From Streptomyces sp. NRRL F-525 (GTDB lineage: Bacteria > Actinomycetota > Actinomycetes > Streptomycetales > Streptomycetaceae), in the NCBI RefSeq assembly GCF_000716605.1, contig NZ_JNXE01000013.1:124001-188000 (forward strand): 64,000 nucleotides of DNA, written 5' to 3'. Below the pieces are notes generated by a model, which was given only the letters and a program-made list of their open reading frames with translations, was not told the origin of the DNA and searched no databases. The translations under genes and the position numbers were made by a program. The number at the start of each line of letters is the position of its first letter. Positions within the stretch are counted from its first letter, which is position 1. Shown here piece after piece: positions 32,237 through 40,756 of this stretch.

Positions 32237-33127
32237 GTGGAACGGATCGCGACGGCCGACACCCAGGCCTCCGCCACGCCTTCGGGCGGCCCCTTGGTCG
32301 ACGACCCCGGTCTGCTGGACGCGATGCCGAGACAGCGGGAAGTGCTGGACGGGGCCGGGGAGTTGAGGTTCGGCACTCCGACCCCGGCGGCGGTCTCCGT
32401 CTCGGCGTCCACCCCCGCCGTTCCTGGCGAGCCGTACGTTGTGACCGCGCTGCGCCGCGTCCGCCCCTGGCGCCTCCTGCCGACACCCACCGGGACACCG
32501 TTCACCTTCTGCTACGGCGTGCTGCTCGTCGTCACCTCACTCGTCGCGCAGTACGCCGATCCCACCTTCGTGAACGAGCTGCACCAGGCGTCCAGCACGG
32601 ACGTCACCCACCTCCTCCGCGACCCGTTCCTCGTGCTGGTCGCGTCCGCGCTGTGGATCGTCGGCGGGATGGTGTCGCCGTACGCGTTCCTGTTCCTGCT
32701 GGTGCTGACCGCGCTGGAACGCAGGATCGGCGGGGTACGGGCGGCCGGCGTCTTCCTCTTCGGGCACATAGTGGCCACGCTGGCGACCGAAGGGACCGTG
32801 GGAATCGCGGTGTTGGTGGGCCACCTCCCCGACAGCTCCCTCCACCGCCTCGACTACGGCATCAGCTTCGGCGTGGCGACGAGCATAGGAGCGCTGTCCG
32901 GCCTGCTCCGACCGTGGCTCGGCCTCCCGCTGATCACCCTGTTCGGCTGGTCACTGGTCACCGACCTGATCGCGTTCACCGACCCCATGACGAACTGGGG
33001 CCACCTGATCTCCCTGACGATAGGCGTCGCGACCTGGCCGCTGATACGGCGCTGGGCGCGGACGGCGCGGGTGAACCGGACGGCACGGGTGCCTGTGGCG
33101 GCTCGGGTTGAGGCCGCGGAGGCCTGA
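32237..33127 (+). CDS. Rhomboid-like integral membrane protein
   Basis: A 296-residue protein. An N-terminal soluble region of about 75 residues precedes roughly six membrane segments in residues 90-280. GISFG (serine near residue 215) and NWGHLISLTIG (histidine) could form the Ser-His dyad of a rhomboid intramembrane protease, but the surrounding motifs are weak, so it may be a non-proteolytic member. GTG 32237 was chosen because AAGGAG lies nine bases upstream; longer in-frame GTG starts at 32165 and 32213 exist. Confidence 0.75.
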   Translation: MERIATADTQASATPSGGPLVDDPGLLDAMPRQREVLDGAGELRFGTPTPAAVSVSASTPAVPGEPYVVTALRRVRPWRLLPTPTGTPFTFCYGVLLVVTSLVAQYADPTFVNELHQASSTDVTHLLRDPFLVLVASALWIVGGMVSPYAFLFLLVLTALERRIGGVRAAGVFLFGHIVATLATEGTVGIAVLVGHLPDSSLHRLDYGISFGVATSIGALSGLLRPWLGLPLITLFGWSLVTDLIAFTDPMTNWGHLISLTIGVATWPLIRRWARTARVNRTARVPVAARVEAAEA

Positions 33128-33149
33128 CTCCCCAGCCGGCTCCCCGCGT

Positions 33150-34001
33150 TCAGGTCCTCGTCTGATCCCCGGATGCCAAGTCGGCGCTCTGGCCGGTCGG
33201 TTGCTCGGGTGACCACACGTACGGCGTGGTCGTCGTGATCGCCCGGAACCCCAGCCGACGCAGGATCGGCGCGCTGTCGTCCGAGGCGTCCACCTGCAGA
33301 TACGGCACTCCGCGGGCGACGGCGAGAGCGGCCCGTACGGCGACGAGGGCGCGGTAGATGCCCTTGCCGCGCCACTCGGCGACCGTCGAGCCGCCCAGCA
33401 TGTTCGCGAACTCCGTCCCCGGCCGGAAGGCGAGCCAGGCCGCGGAGACCATCTCGCCCTCCGCCTCCACGGCGTACACGGCCATCTCCTCCGGAGCGGC
33501 GGCGATCCGGCCGAGCAGGTCGGTGGCCAGCCAGTTCAGGTCCATGTCCCAGATGGCCGACTGCAGGGCACCGATCCGCCGCAGATCCGCCACGGCGGTG
33601 ACCCGACGGATCGTGACCCCGTCCGGCAGCACCGGCTCCCGTACGGCCATCTCCTCGGCCAGCCCGATCAGCACGGTCTCCTGTTCCTCGGGCACGAACC
33701 CCGCGGCGCGCAGCCGGTCGGTGAGGTCGGCGGGTACGTCATGGGAGCGGGTCTTCCACTCCACGCCCTCCCCGCGCGCCGCGAAGAACTCCCGCTGCCT
33801 GGCGATGAGTTCGTCCAGTTCCGGTCCCTCCACCCCCAGGTCGTGCGGGCCGCTCACGAACCCCCGGAACTGCCCGACGATCCGTAGCAGAGGCCCGTCC
33901 TTCTCGTACGTCACTCCGGCGGGCGGGGTGGGTGGGGTGGCGCGCAGCTGGTTGTCGTAGGCGGAGAGGAGGGTCTGCGTCTCGGTTTCCGGTTCTGTCA
34001 C
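33150..34001 (-). CDS. GNAT family N-acetyltransferase
   Basis: A 283-residue protein with a C-terminal GNAT domain (about 125-260). The acetyl-CoA loop is the variant MLGGSTVAEWRGKGIYRALVAVR, followed by VPYLQVDASDDSAPILRRLGF, typical of the family. The N-terminal half is less conserved and may be a degenerate second GNAT module. It begins with GTG 34001 and converges on the rhomboid-like gene. The acceptor substrate is unknown. Confidence 0.85.
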   Translation of the reverse strand: MTEPETETQTLLSAYDNQLRATPPTPPAGVTYEKDGPLLRIVGQFRGFVSGPHDLGVEGPELDELIARQREFFAARGEGVEWKTRSHDVPADLTDRLRAAGFVPEEQETVLIGLAEEMAVREPVLPDGVTIRRVTAVADLRRIGALQSAIWDMDLNWLATDLLGRIAAAPEEMAVYAVEAEGEMVSAAWLAFRPGTEFANMLGGSTVAEWRGKGIYRALVAVRAALAVARGVPYLQVDASDDSAPILRRLGFRAITTTTPYVWSPEQPTGQSADLASGDQTRT

Positions 34002-34042
34002 GGGGTGACGGTACGGGGAGGTGTGCGAGCTGGGGCAACTGG

Positions 34043-34231
34043 TTATCGGCGGGGGGTGGTGGTCTTGATGTGCCTTAGGAGGGCGGTGAGTTGGGGGTGG
34101 TCGGTGTGGAGCACGGTGGTGGGGGCGTCGCTTTCGCGGAGGGCGAGGGTGTGTGGAGTGGCGCCGATTTCAACGCAGTTCGTCTCTCCCGAGCCGGAGT
34201 AGGACGACTTCTGCCAGGCGATCTCGGACAT
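34043..34231 (-). CDS. DUF397 protein (second copy)
   Basis: A 62-residue DUF397 protein: WQKSSYSGSGETNCVEIG at the start, LALRESDAP in the middle, and a C-terminal helix LTALLRHIKTT. DUF397 proteins are small partners of XRE/DUF5753 regulators in Streptomyces (whiJ-like loci), where they modulate the DNA-binding protein. It is one of two tandem paralogues here, with the same order of conserved blocks. Confidence 0.9.
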   Translation of the reverse strand: MSEIAWQKSSYSGSGETNCVEIGATPHTLALRESDAPTTVLHTDHPQLTALLRHIKTTTPRR

Positions 34232-34245
34232 GTCCCCAACCTCTT

Positions 34246-34443
34246 TCACGCAGAGTCGGTACGGGCCGTGGTGGTCCTGATGTGCCCAAGGAGGGCGGTG
34301 AGTTGGGGGCGGTGGGTGCGGAGCACGACCGTGGGATTGTCGCTTTCGCGGAGGGCGAGGGTGGTGTCCGATGCCGCGAGTTCGACGCAGTTGTTGTCCG
34401 CCGAACCGGAGTAGGACGACTTCTGCCAAGTGAACCTGGGCAT
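34246..34443 (-). CDS. DUF397 protein (first copy)
   Basis: A 65-residue DUF397 protein: FTWQKSSYSGSADNNCVELA, LALRESDNPTVVL, and LTALLGHIRTTTAR. It is clearly related to the gene 15 bases downstream, so a local duplication is likely. It lies ten bases after the XRE regulator gene, in the usual whiJ-like order. Confidence 0.9.
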   Translation of the reverse strand: MPRFTWQKSSYSGSADNNCVELAASDTTLALRESDNPTVVLRTHRPQLTALLGHIRTTTARTDSA

Positions 34444-34453
34444 GTTCCCGCCT

Positions 34454-35305
34454 TCAGATGCTCTGTGCCACGGAGTGGATGAACTCGCGTGACTCCTTCT
34501 GTGGAAGCGCGGCCTTGGTGATGCGCTCCACGAGCACACGGTAGTTCGCCAACTGGGTGGGCGCATCGAGGAATTCGGCGCCGATCGCGGTGTCGAGCTG
34601 CACGCTGTCGAGCTGGGGCACAGGGCCGGACAGGTACGACATGGTGAGTCCGGGCACCGGAAAGCCGCCCGCGCTGAACGGGATGACTCGTACGGTGACG
34701 TTCCGTCGGCGTGAGGCTTCGACCAGCTCCTTCAACTGCGCGCGCATGATGTCGGGGCTGCCGAAGTGCAGCCGTAGCGCCGCCTCGTGGAGGAAGAACG
34801 TGCACGCGGGCGGATCGTCCCGGTCGAGGATGTCGCGCCGCTTCATCCGGTACGAGAGCCGTCGGCGCAGCTCGGCGCCGGGCCAGGGCGGCACCCGCTC
34901 TGCCAGTACGGCACGGGCGTACTCCTCGGTCTGGAGCAGGCCCGGCACGTGCACCAGAGCGAACATGCGCAGGTTCACCGCGTGGAATTCCAGCTCGGCG
35001 AGATCCAGTGCCCCCGTGGCGAGGGTGCCGCGATACTCCTCCCACCATCCGGGTCTGCGGTCCTGGGCCATGCCGACCAGGGCGTCGACGTACGACTCGT
35101 CCGGTGTGCGATAGATCCCGGCGAGGGTACGCACCCGCTGCTCGCTCACTCCGAAGCGGGCCAGCTCCACGTTGGTGATGTGCGTGCGGCTGACGCCGAG
35201 TGCGGTGGCCGCTTCGTTGATGCTGAGCCCCGACTGCTCACGCATGCGCCGCAGTTCGGTACCCAGTCGCAGCTGTCGCAGGGTCGGCGATGTCCTCGGT
35301 GGCAT
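34454..35305 (-). CDS. XRE-family regulator with DUF5753 domain (WhiJ-like)
   Basis: A 283-residue regulator. The N-terminal HTH_31/XRE domain is residues 10-65 (ELRRMREQSGLSINEAATAL, GVSRTHITNVELARFGVSEQ). The remainder is DUF5753, recognised by VPGLLQTEEYARAV, FFLHEAALRLHFGSPDIM and VRVIPFSAGG. Such proteins act with DUF397 partners and an AbaA-type ATPase to control sporulation or antibiotic genes. Here all three gene types are adjacent. The ATG at 35305 begins with a short Pro/Thr-rich lead-in; a longer frame from 35455 would overlap the divergent gene and was rejected. Confidence 0.92.
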   Translation of the reverse strand: MPPRTSPTLRQLRLGTELRRMREQSGLSINEAATALGVSRTHITNVELARFGVSEQRVRTLAGIYRTPDESYVDALVGMAQDRRPGWWEEYRGTLATGALDLAELEFHAVNLRMFALVHVPGLLQTEEYARAVLAERVPPWPGAELRRRLSYRMKRRDILDRDDPPACTFFLHEAALRLHFGSPDIMRAQLKELVEASRRRNVTVRVIPFSAGGFPVPGLTMSYLSGPVPQLDSVQLDTAIGAEFLDAPTQLANYRVLVERITKAALPQKESREFIHSVAQSI

Positions 35306-35453
35306 GGGCGACAGTCTTGCCCGCGCCACACGATCGGGTCTAGTCGTAGACGAAATAGCGCGAAGTGGTAGCAGATGTTTCCCGCCCTGCCCTACGGTGA
35401 GTGCCTGGCCGATCACAGGGCCGTCAATCTCCGTCTGTAGCCCAGGAGTTGCC

Positions 35454-35885
35454 ATGGACGAACGCCTGCCCGAACCCCCCTCCGAGTGGCGCTACACCCT
35501 CCGCGTCCCCCACGACCCCCTCGCCCCCGCCATCGCCCGCGACACCGTCCGCTCCGTCCTCGCCCGTCACGCCCTCCCCGAACTCGCCGACACCGCCGTC
35601 CTGTTGACCTCCGAACTCCTCACCAACACGTGGCGCCACGCACCCGGCCCCGCCTCCCTCAGCCTCAAGTGGGCCGACAAGCGGCTGCGGGCCAGCGTCT
35701 GGGACACGGGTTTTCTGGTGCCGTACCCGACGGGCTGTCCGGAGCCGTATGCCGAAGGTGGTCGTGGGCTCGCCCTCGTGGAGCTCTGTGCTGATGCCTG
35801 GGGGAGCTTCGCGATGGGGCCGGCGCAGGGCAAGGTCGTGTGGTTCGAGCTGATGTCAGGTGTGCCGGGGCGCGTTGCCGCGTGA
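35454..35885 (+). CDS. AbaA-like ATP-binding protein (GHKL/anti-sigma type)
   Basis: A 143-residue HATPase_c_2 protein of the RsbW-like fold. The N-box is AVLLTSELLTNTWRHAPGPA and the G-box-like region is PYAEGGRGLALVELCADAWG. It is the third member of whiJ-like clusters (AbaA ORFA/ORFD type), divergent from the XRE gene with a 148-base spacer that should hold the shared control region. Whether it is an active kinase or an anti-sigma-like binder is not known. Confidence 0.88.
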   Translation: MDERLPEPPSEWRYTLRVPHDPLAPAIARDTVRSVLARHALPELADTAVLLTSELLTNTWRHAPGPASLSLKWADKRLRASVWDTGFLVPYPTGCPEPYAEGGRGLALVELCADAWGSFAMGPAQGKVVWFELMSGVPGRVAA

Positions 35886-35941
35886 GATCGCCGCCCCCCG
35901 CCGGAGGAGACCCTCCCCGTAGAAGCGTTACACATCGCCCC

Positions 35942-35956
35942 AAAGTGTCACACTTT
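35942..35956. promoter_or_regulatory. Palindrome AAAGTGTCACACTTT
   Basis: A perfect 7-1-7 palindrome, AAAGTGTCACACTTT, lies between the convergent AbaA-like gene and the hypothetical gene at 36031. The same core AAGTGTCACACTT recurs at about 60715-60727. Its size and symmetry suggest a regulator binding site rather than a terminator. No neighbouring gene starts here, so its role is unclear. Confidence 0.5.
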
Positions 35957-36030
35957 CACGCCTCACCCACGGCAGAGCCTTCGTACCGCTCCGCGAAGAC
36001 ATCGGTCGCCTGGCGACCCGGCGAGGATGA

Positions 36031-36441
36031 TCAGCCCTTTTCGGAGGGGTCGAACATGCGGTCGCGATACTCCTGGAACGCGTGCCAGCCCGATGGCCCT
36101 CCCGGAGTGATCAGCTCTCCTGAGGAGCAGTCCAGCACCTTGCAGCCGAAGGCGTCCCCGAGACGGAAGACGGAGGCGAGCGCGCCGTCGCCGGAGCCGC
36201 GGACGTGGAGCATGATCGAGTTCACCGGATCATCCGAGCCGATGTTGAGTTCGATGGACCAGGTGGGTCCGGTGAGATCGCCCCAGGTGGGATCCGTGAG
36301 GTCCGCTGAGGGCTCGGCGCTGCTCACGGCCGCGAGGACTTCGTGCCGTGGGCCGAGTGGGCGCGGGGAGTAGTCGTCGGGTATGTCCTGCGCCGAGGTG
36401 ATGTCGTCGGGCAGGTTGAGGAGGAGAACGTCCCAGCTCAT
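36031..36441 (-). CDS. Hypothetical protein, coupled to a DUF4259 gene
   Basis: A 136-residue acidic protein, MSWDVLLLNLPDDITSAQDI at the N-terminus. Internal blocks such as WSIELNIGSDDPVNSIMLHVRG look like a beta-sheet core, and the protein ends in GWHAFQEYRDRMFDPSEKG. I do not recognise a family; the size and neighbourhood resemble small immunity-type or polymorphic-toxin-associated proteins, but that is speculation. Its ATG overlaps the stop of the upstream DUF4259 gene. Confidence 0.75.
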   Translation of the reverse strand: MSWDVLLLNLPDDITSAQDIPDDYSPRPLGPRHEVLAAVSSAEPSADLTDPTWGDLTGPTWSIELNIGSDDPVNSIMLHVRGSGDGALASVFRLGDAFGCKVLDCSSGELITPGGPSGWHAFQEYRDRMFDPSEKG

Positions 36442-36914
36442 GTGGACCTTCCGGATGAGGAACGGGCGGTTGCGCTGTCGGTGGGGGTTCGGGTGAGGGT
36501 GAGTTGTTCTCCTGGCGGCTGGGGTGTGAGCGTGCCGCGGAGTCGGCTGACGGCCGCCCGCCAGGGGGTGCCGTCCGGTCCGTCCCAGAGCTCCAGAAGT
36601 TCGGACGGCTCGGTCATGACGCGGTCGAGGGCCTGGAGGGCGAGGGCACGTAGACCGGTGAGGTCGGGGAGCGGCTCGTCCGGTCCGTAGACGGGGTGGG
36701 CGGGCTCGCCGCCGGGGCATTGTGCGGCGACCAGGGCCGCTGCCGCGACGGCTTCGTCGCCGACGCGCGCGTCGAGGAGGTCGACGGTGTCGGCAGCCCG
36801 GGTGAGCGTGTCCCGCGCCAAGCCCTGACGCTCCTCCGGTGACGCGTCGTCGAGGTCGCCGCACCAGTCCGCAGCGGTGTCGTTGTCGAAGGGGCCTGTG
36901 TCCCAGGTGCCCAT
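36438..36914 (-). CDS. DUF4259 domain protein
   Basis: A 158-residue protein opening with the DUF4259 hallmark MGTWDTGPFDNDTAADWCGDL and continuing with an all-helical pattern (AVAAAALVAAQC). Function of the family is unknown. It is translationally coupled to the hypothetical gene at 36031 through an ATGA overlap and is divergent from lon. Confidence 0.88.
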   Translation of the reverse strand: MGTWDTGPFDNDTAADWCGDLDDASPEERQGLARDTLTRAADTVDLLDARVGDEAVAAAALVAAQCPGGEPAHPVYGPDEPLPDLTGLRALALQALDRVMTEPSELLELWDGPDGTPWRAAVSRLRGTLTPQPPGEQLTLTRTPTDSATARSSSGRST

Positions 36915-37210
36915 GCGTCTCTCCTGATCGTGATCGTTATGGCGTCGCGTCAGGGGATCGTGGCAGGCGCCACTGACATCGGCCGCCGAGGGCGACCGGC
37001 GAGATCGGGCGTCAAGCCCCGGCCACCCCGTCAGCGCACCCCTCCAACGCACCCCGTTCCCCGGGAAGCCCCCGCCCCATTTCCGTGTTGACCTGCACAG
37101 GGCCCGGGGCGCGATGCCTGATCGCTCACGGCGAACACCCGGTGGGGAACAATCGAAGACGCCCAAGCATTGAGTCGGCATAGCTCAACTTGACTGCCTA
37201 AGGGGAGATC
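36915..37210. other. Divergent spacer between DUF4259 gene and lon
   Basis: A 296-base spacer with no credible coding frame. It contains the HspR-type inverted repeat just upstream of lon and the lon ribosome binding site AGGGGAG. Nothing else distinctive is visible apart from ordinary GC-rich sequence on the DUF4259 side. Confidence 0.5.
37169..37189 (+). promoter_or_regulatory. HAIR-like HspR operator upstream of lon
   Basis: TTGAGT, a seven-base spacer, then GCTCAA, at 37170-37188. The HspR-associated inverted repeat HAIR is CTTGAGT-N7-ACTCAAG, so spacing is exact and 11 of 14 arm bases match. A further CTTGACT half-site follows. Streptomyces lon is known to belong to the HspR heat-shock regulon, which supports the call. 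Confidence 0.75.
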
Positions 37211-39628
37211 ATGGCTTCGACGTCCACACCGCTCACCCTGCCCGTGCTGCCGCTCGACGACGAGGTCGTGCTGCCCGGAATGGTGGTTCCGCTGGACCTG
37301 AACGACACCGATGTACGCGCCGCCGTGGAGGCCGCCCAGGCCGCCGCGCGGTCCGAGCCCGGAAAGCCCAAGGTCCTGCTGGTACCACGCATCGACGGGA
37401 CTTACGCCAGCACCGGGGTGCTCGGCACCATCGAGCAGGTCGGCCGGCTGGCCGACGGTGACCCGGGTGCACTGATCCGCGGCCGTAGCCGCGTGAAGAT
37501 CGGGGCCGGGACCACCGGGCCCGGTGCCGCGCTCTGGGTCGAGGGCACCGCTCTCGACGAGAGCCTGCCCGAGCCTTTGCCCGGGTCCGTTGCTGAACTG
37601 GTCAAGGAATACAAGGCGTTGGCCACCGCGTGGCTGCGCAAGCGGGGGGCCTGGCAGGTCGTCGACCGCGTGCAGGCCATCGATGATGTGTCCACGCTTG
37701 CCGATAACTCTGGCTACTCGCCTTTCCTCACCACCGAACAGAAGATCGAGCTGCTGGAGACCGCCGACCCGATCGCCCGGCTGAAGCTCGCCACCCAGCA
37801 CCTGCGCGACCACCTCGCCGAGCAGGACGTTGCCGAGACCATCGCCAAGGACGTGCAGGAAGGCGTCGACAAGCAGCAGCGCGAGTTCCTGCTGCGGCGC
37901 CAGCTCGAAGCCGTCCGTAAGGAACTGCGTGAGCTCAACGGCGACACGAGCGACGGCGAGGAGTCCGATGACTACCGCGCCCGCGTCGAGGCCGCCGATC
38001 TGCCTGAGAAGGTTCGCGAGGCCGCGCTCAAGGAAGTCGAGAAGCTGGAGCGCTCCTCCGACCAGTCGCCCGAGGGGTCGTGGATCCGGACGTGGCTGGA
38101 CACCGTTCTTGAACTGCCTTGGAACGAACGGACTCAGGACGAGTACGACATCCAGGGTGCCAAGGCGATCCTCGATGCCGAGCACGCCGGTCTGAACGAC
38201 GTGAAGGAGCGCATCACCGAGTACCTGGCCGTGCGCAAGCGGCGCGCGGAGCGGGGACTGGGAGTTGTGGGTGGACGGCGCGGTGGTGCCGTGCTCGCCC
38301 TCGTCGGGCCGCCCGGCGTCGGTAAGACCTCCCTCGGTGAGTCCGTCGCGCACGCGATGGGGCGGAAGTTCGTCCGGGTCGCGCTCGGCGGGGTCCGGGA
38401 CGAGGCCGAGATCCGCGGTCACCGGCGTACGTACGTCGGCGCGCTGCCCGGTCGTATCGTCCGCGCGATCAAGGAAGCCGGGTCCATGAACCCGGTGGTC
38501 CTGCTGGACGAGATCGACAAGGTGGGGTCCGACTACCGGGGTGACCCGGCCGCCGCGCTCCTCGAAGTGCTCGACCCCGCGCAGAACCACACCTTCCGCG
38601 ACCACTACCTGGAGGTCGAACTCGACCTGAGCGACGTGGTGTTCCTTGCGACGGCCAACGTGCTCGAAGCCATCCCGGAGGCACTGCTCGACCGTATGGA
38701 ACTGGTCCGGCTGGACGGTTACACCGAGGACGAGAAGGTCGTCATCGCCCGTGACCACCTGCTCCCGCGTCAGCTGGAGCGGGCGGGGCTCAAGGACGAC
38801 GAGGTCGTCATCGACGAGAGCGCGCTGCGCAAGCTCGCCGGTGAGTACACCCGCGAGGCGGGCGTCCGTACCCTGGAGCGGTCCGTCGCCCGGCTGCTGC
38901 GCAAGATCGCGGCCCAGCACGAACTGGGCCAGCGGGAGCTGCCGTTCACGGTGACCGACGCCGACCTGCGCGCGCTGATCGGACGGCCGCACCACGTGCC
39001 CGAGTCCGCCCAGGACCCGGCCGAGCGCCGTACGGCCGTACCCGGTGTCGCCACCGGCCTCGCGGTCACCGGCGCGGGCGGTGACGTCCTCTACGTCGAG
39101 GCGTCGCTGGCCGACCCGGAGACGGGCGCGGCGGGTCTGACCCTGACCGGTCAGCTCGGTGACGTGATGAAGGAGAGCGCGCAGATCGCCCTGTCCTTCC
39201 TCCGCTCGCACGGCGCCGAACTGGAGCTGCCCGTGGGCGACTTGAAGGACCGGGGCGTGCACATCCACTTCCCGGCGGGTTCGGTGCCGAAGGACGGCCC
39301 GAGCGCGGGTGTCACGATGACGACGGCCCTGGCGTCGCTGCTCAGCGGCCGCCTGGTCCGCACGGACGTGGCGATGACGGGTGAGGTCTCCCTGACCGGT
39401 CGGGTCCTCCCGATCGGCGGCGTGAAGCAGAAGCTGCTCGCCGCGCACCAGGCCGGGGTCACCACCGTCATCATCCCGAAGCGCAACGAGCCCGACCTGG
39501 ACGACGTCCCGGCCGAGGTTCTGGACAAGCTCGACGTCCACGCGGTGACGGACGTCCGCCAGGTCCTGGAACTGGCGCTGGCGCCGGCGACGAACGGCGC
39601 GACGTCGGAGGTTCCGGTGGCGGCGTGA
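37211..39628 (+). CDS. lon: ATP-dependent protease La (Lon)
   Basis: An 805-residue Lon protease that degrades misfolded and regulatory proteins in the cytoplasm as a homohexamer. N-terminal substrate-binding domain about 8-200; AAA+ module with Walker A GPPGVGKT near residue 366 and Walker B VVLLDEIDKVG; C-terminal Ser-Lys protease with PKDGPSAGV (Ser698) and IGGVKQK (Lys741). All motifs are intact. It is transcribed alone, behind a HAIR-type operator, and ends in a strong bidirectional terminator. AGGGGAG precedes the ATG. Confidence 0.98.
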   Translation: MASTSTPLTLPVLPLDDEVVLPGMVVPLDLNDTDVRAAVEAAQAAARSEPGKPKVLLVPRIDGTYASTGVLGTIEQVGRLADGDPGALIRGRSRVKIGAGTTGPGAALWVEGTALDESLPEPLPGSVAELVKEYKALATAWLRKRGAWQVVDRVQAIDDVSTLADNSGYSPFLTTEQKIELLETADPIARLKLATQHLRDHLAEQDVAETIAKDVQEGVDKQQREFLLRRQLEAVRKELRELNGDTSDGEESDDYRARVEAADLPEKVREAALKEVEKLERSSDQSPEGSWIRTWLDTVLELPWNERTQDEYDIQGAKAILDAEHAGLNDVKERITEYLAVRKRRAERGLGVVGGRRGGAVLALVGPPGVGKTSLGESVAHAMGRKFVRVALGGVRDEAEIRGHRRTYVGALPGRIVRAIKEAGSMNPVVLLDEIDKVGSDYRGDPAAALLEVLDPAQNHTFRDHYLEVELDLSDVVFLATANVLEAIPEALLDRMELVRLDGYTEDEKVVIARDHLLPRQLERAGLKDDEVVIDESALRKLAGEYTREAGVRTLERSVARLLRKIAAQHELGQRELPFTVTDADLRALIGRPHHVPESAQDPAERRTAVPGVATGLAVTGAGGDVLYVEASLADPETGAAGLTLTGQLGDVMKESAQIALSFLRSHGAELELPVGDLKDRGVHIHFPAGSVPKDGPSAGVTMTTALASLLSGRLVRTDVAMTGEVSLTGRVLPIGGVKQKLLAAHQAGVTTVIIPKRNEPDLDDVPAEVLDKLDVHAVTDVRQVLELALAPATNGATSEVPVAA

Positions 39629-39647
39629 CGGACGTCCACCGGTAGGT

Positions 39648-39684
39648 GAAGGCCCGGGTCCCTTCAAGGGGGGCCCGGGCCTTC
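39648..39684. terminator. Bidirectional terminator between lon and the muramidase gene
   Basis: GAAGGCCCGGGTCCC (39648-39662) pairs with the segment ending GGGCCCGGGCCTTC (39671-39684), giving a stem of about 14 bp with a small loop. It lies between convergent stop codons at 39628 and 39701. Confidence 0.85.
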
Positions 39685-39700
39685 GCCGTTCAGCCGGTCC

Positions 39701-40531
39701 TCACCCGTTGGCGAGCGCGACCACGCGGTCCAGCGCGCCGTTGAACTTGTCGTGGTCCCCGACCGTCGTCCCGGACGAGGTGTACTGCCACATCGTGTAG
39801 AAGCCCCATCCCGCCGGCAGCGTCCCCGGATCCGAGGCGTACCGCGCGATCCACAGGGGGTTGGCCGAAGCGAAGGCGCTGGAGTTGCCGGTGCAGTCGC
39901 TCCACCAGCTCGTCGCCGTGTAGATCACCGCGTCCCGGCCCGTACGCGACTTGTACGTGGACAGGAAGTCGGCGATCCAACTCACCATCGCCGCGGCCGA
40001 CTTGCCGTAGCAGGACGCGCCGTACGGGTTCCACTCGATGTCGAGGACACCGGGGAGGGTGCGGCCGTCCTTGGACCAGCCGCCGCCGTGGTCGACGAAG
40101 TAGTTGGCCTGGGTGGCGCCGCTCGTGGTGTCCGGGGTCGCGAAGTGGTAGGCGCCGCGGATCATGCCGACGCCGTAGGAGCCGTTGTACTGCTGGGCGA
40201 AGTACGGGTTCGTGTAGTACGTCCCCTCGGTCGCCTTCGTGTAGGCCCACTTGACCCCGCTGCTCCACAGGGTCGACCAGGCGGCGTTGCCCTGATAGGC
40301 GCTGACGTCGACGCCCTCCGTCTGGGTGGCGTCACCGCCGGTCGGGGTGCCGTCCTGGCCGTCGTGCGCCAGGACGCCGATGCCGAGGTAGGCGGAGCCG
40401 CGGGCGGGGACCGTGGCGGCGCCGGCCGGGTGGGTGAGGCCAGCCAGGAGGAGTCCGGAGAGGGCGAGGGCGAGCGAGAGGTGTCGCAGGCGTGGTGTTC
40501 GGGGTCTGCGCACAGGCATGGGCGCGGGCAT
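39701..40531 (-). CDS. Secreted GH25 muramidase (lysozyme)
   Basis: A 276-residue exported lysozyme cutting the beta-1,4 bond between MurNAc and GlcNAc. The signal peptide is Arg-rich with a hydrophobic core LSLALALSGLLLAGL and a cleavage site near GAA. The GH25 domain begins TEGVDVSAYQGNAAWSTLWS; the conserved acids appear in GVDVS (Asp) and VLDIEWNP (Asp and Glu). Chalaropsis-type substrate loops such as WWSDCTGNSS follow, and it ends at the catalytic barrel without cell-wall-binding repeats. ATG 40531 has GGAGG upstream. Confidence 0.92.
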   Translation of the reverse strand: MPAPMPVRRPRTPRLRHLSLALALSGLLLAGLTHPAGAATVPARGSAYLGIGVLAHDGQDGTPTGGDATQTEGVDVSAYQGNAAWSTLWSSGVKWAYTKATEGTYYTNPYFAQQYNGSYGVGMIRGAYHFATPDTTSGATQANYFVDHGGGWSKDGRTLPGVLDIEWNPYGASCYGKSAAAMVSWIADFLSTYKSRTGRDAVIYTATSWWSDCTGNSSAFASANPLWIARYASDPGTLPAGWGFYTMWQYTSSGTTVGDHDKFNGALDRVVALANG

Positions 40532-40756
40532 GGCGTGCCTCCGAGGGCGCGGTCGAGCGCGGTGGGGGAGTGGGGGAAGGTGCGGTGATGATGGCGTGGC
40601 CATGCCAGTAAGTGCCTGGTAAGGAAGCTACGCACCGAGAAGACCGCGTGGGAAGGGGGTCCGGACGACGCCGTTGGTCTAGCCCTGCGAAATACTGGCG
40701 GAGCTGCGGCGATGACGGTGTTTGGCGGAAACTTTCACGATCGGGAAAGCGGACCA

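Noticed and set aside
35306..35455. Longer start for the XRE regulator at 35455.
   Set aside because: It would cross the divergent promoter region and overlap the ATPase gene start; the ATG at 35305 directly precedes the HTH domain.
37031..39667. An 878-codon frame antisense to lon.
   Set aside because: Typical GC-driven shadow; lon is complete and well conserved on the plus strand.
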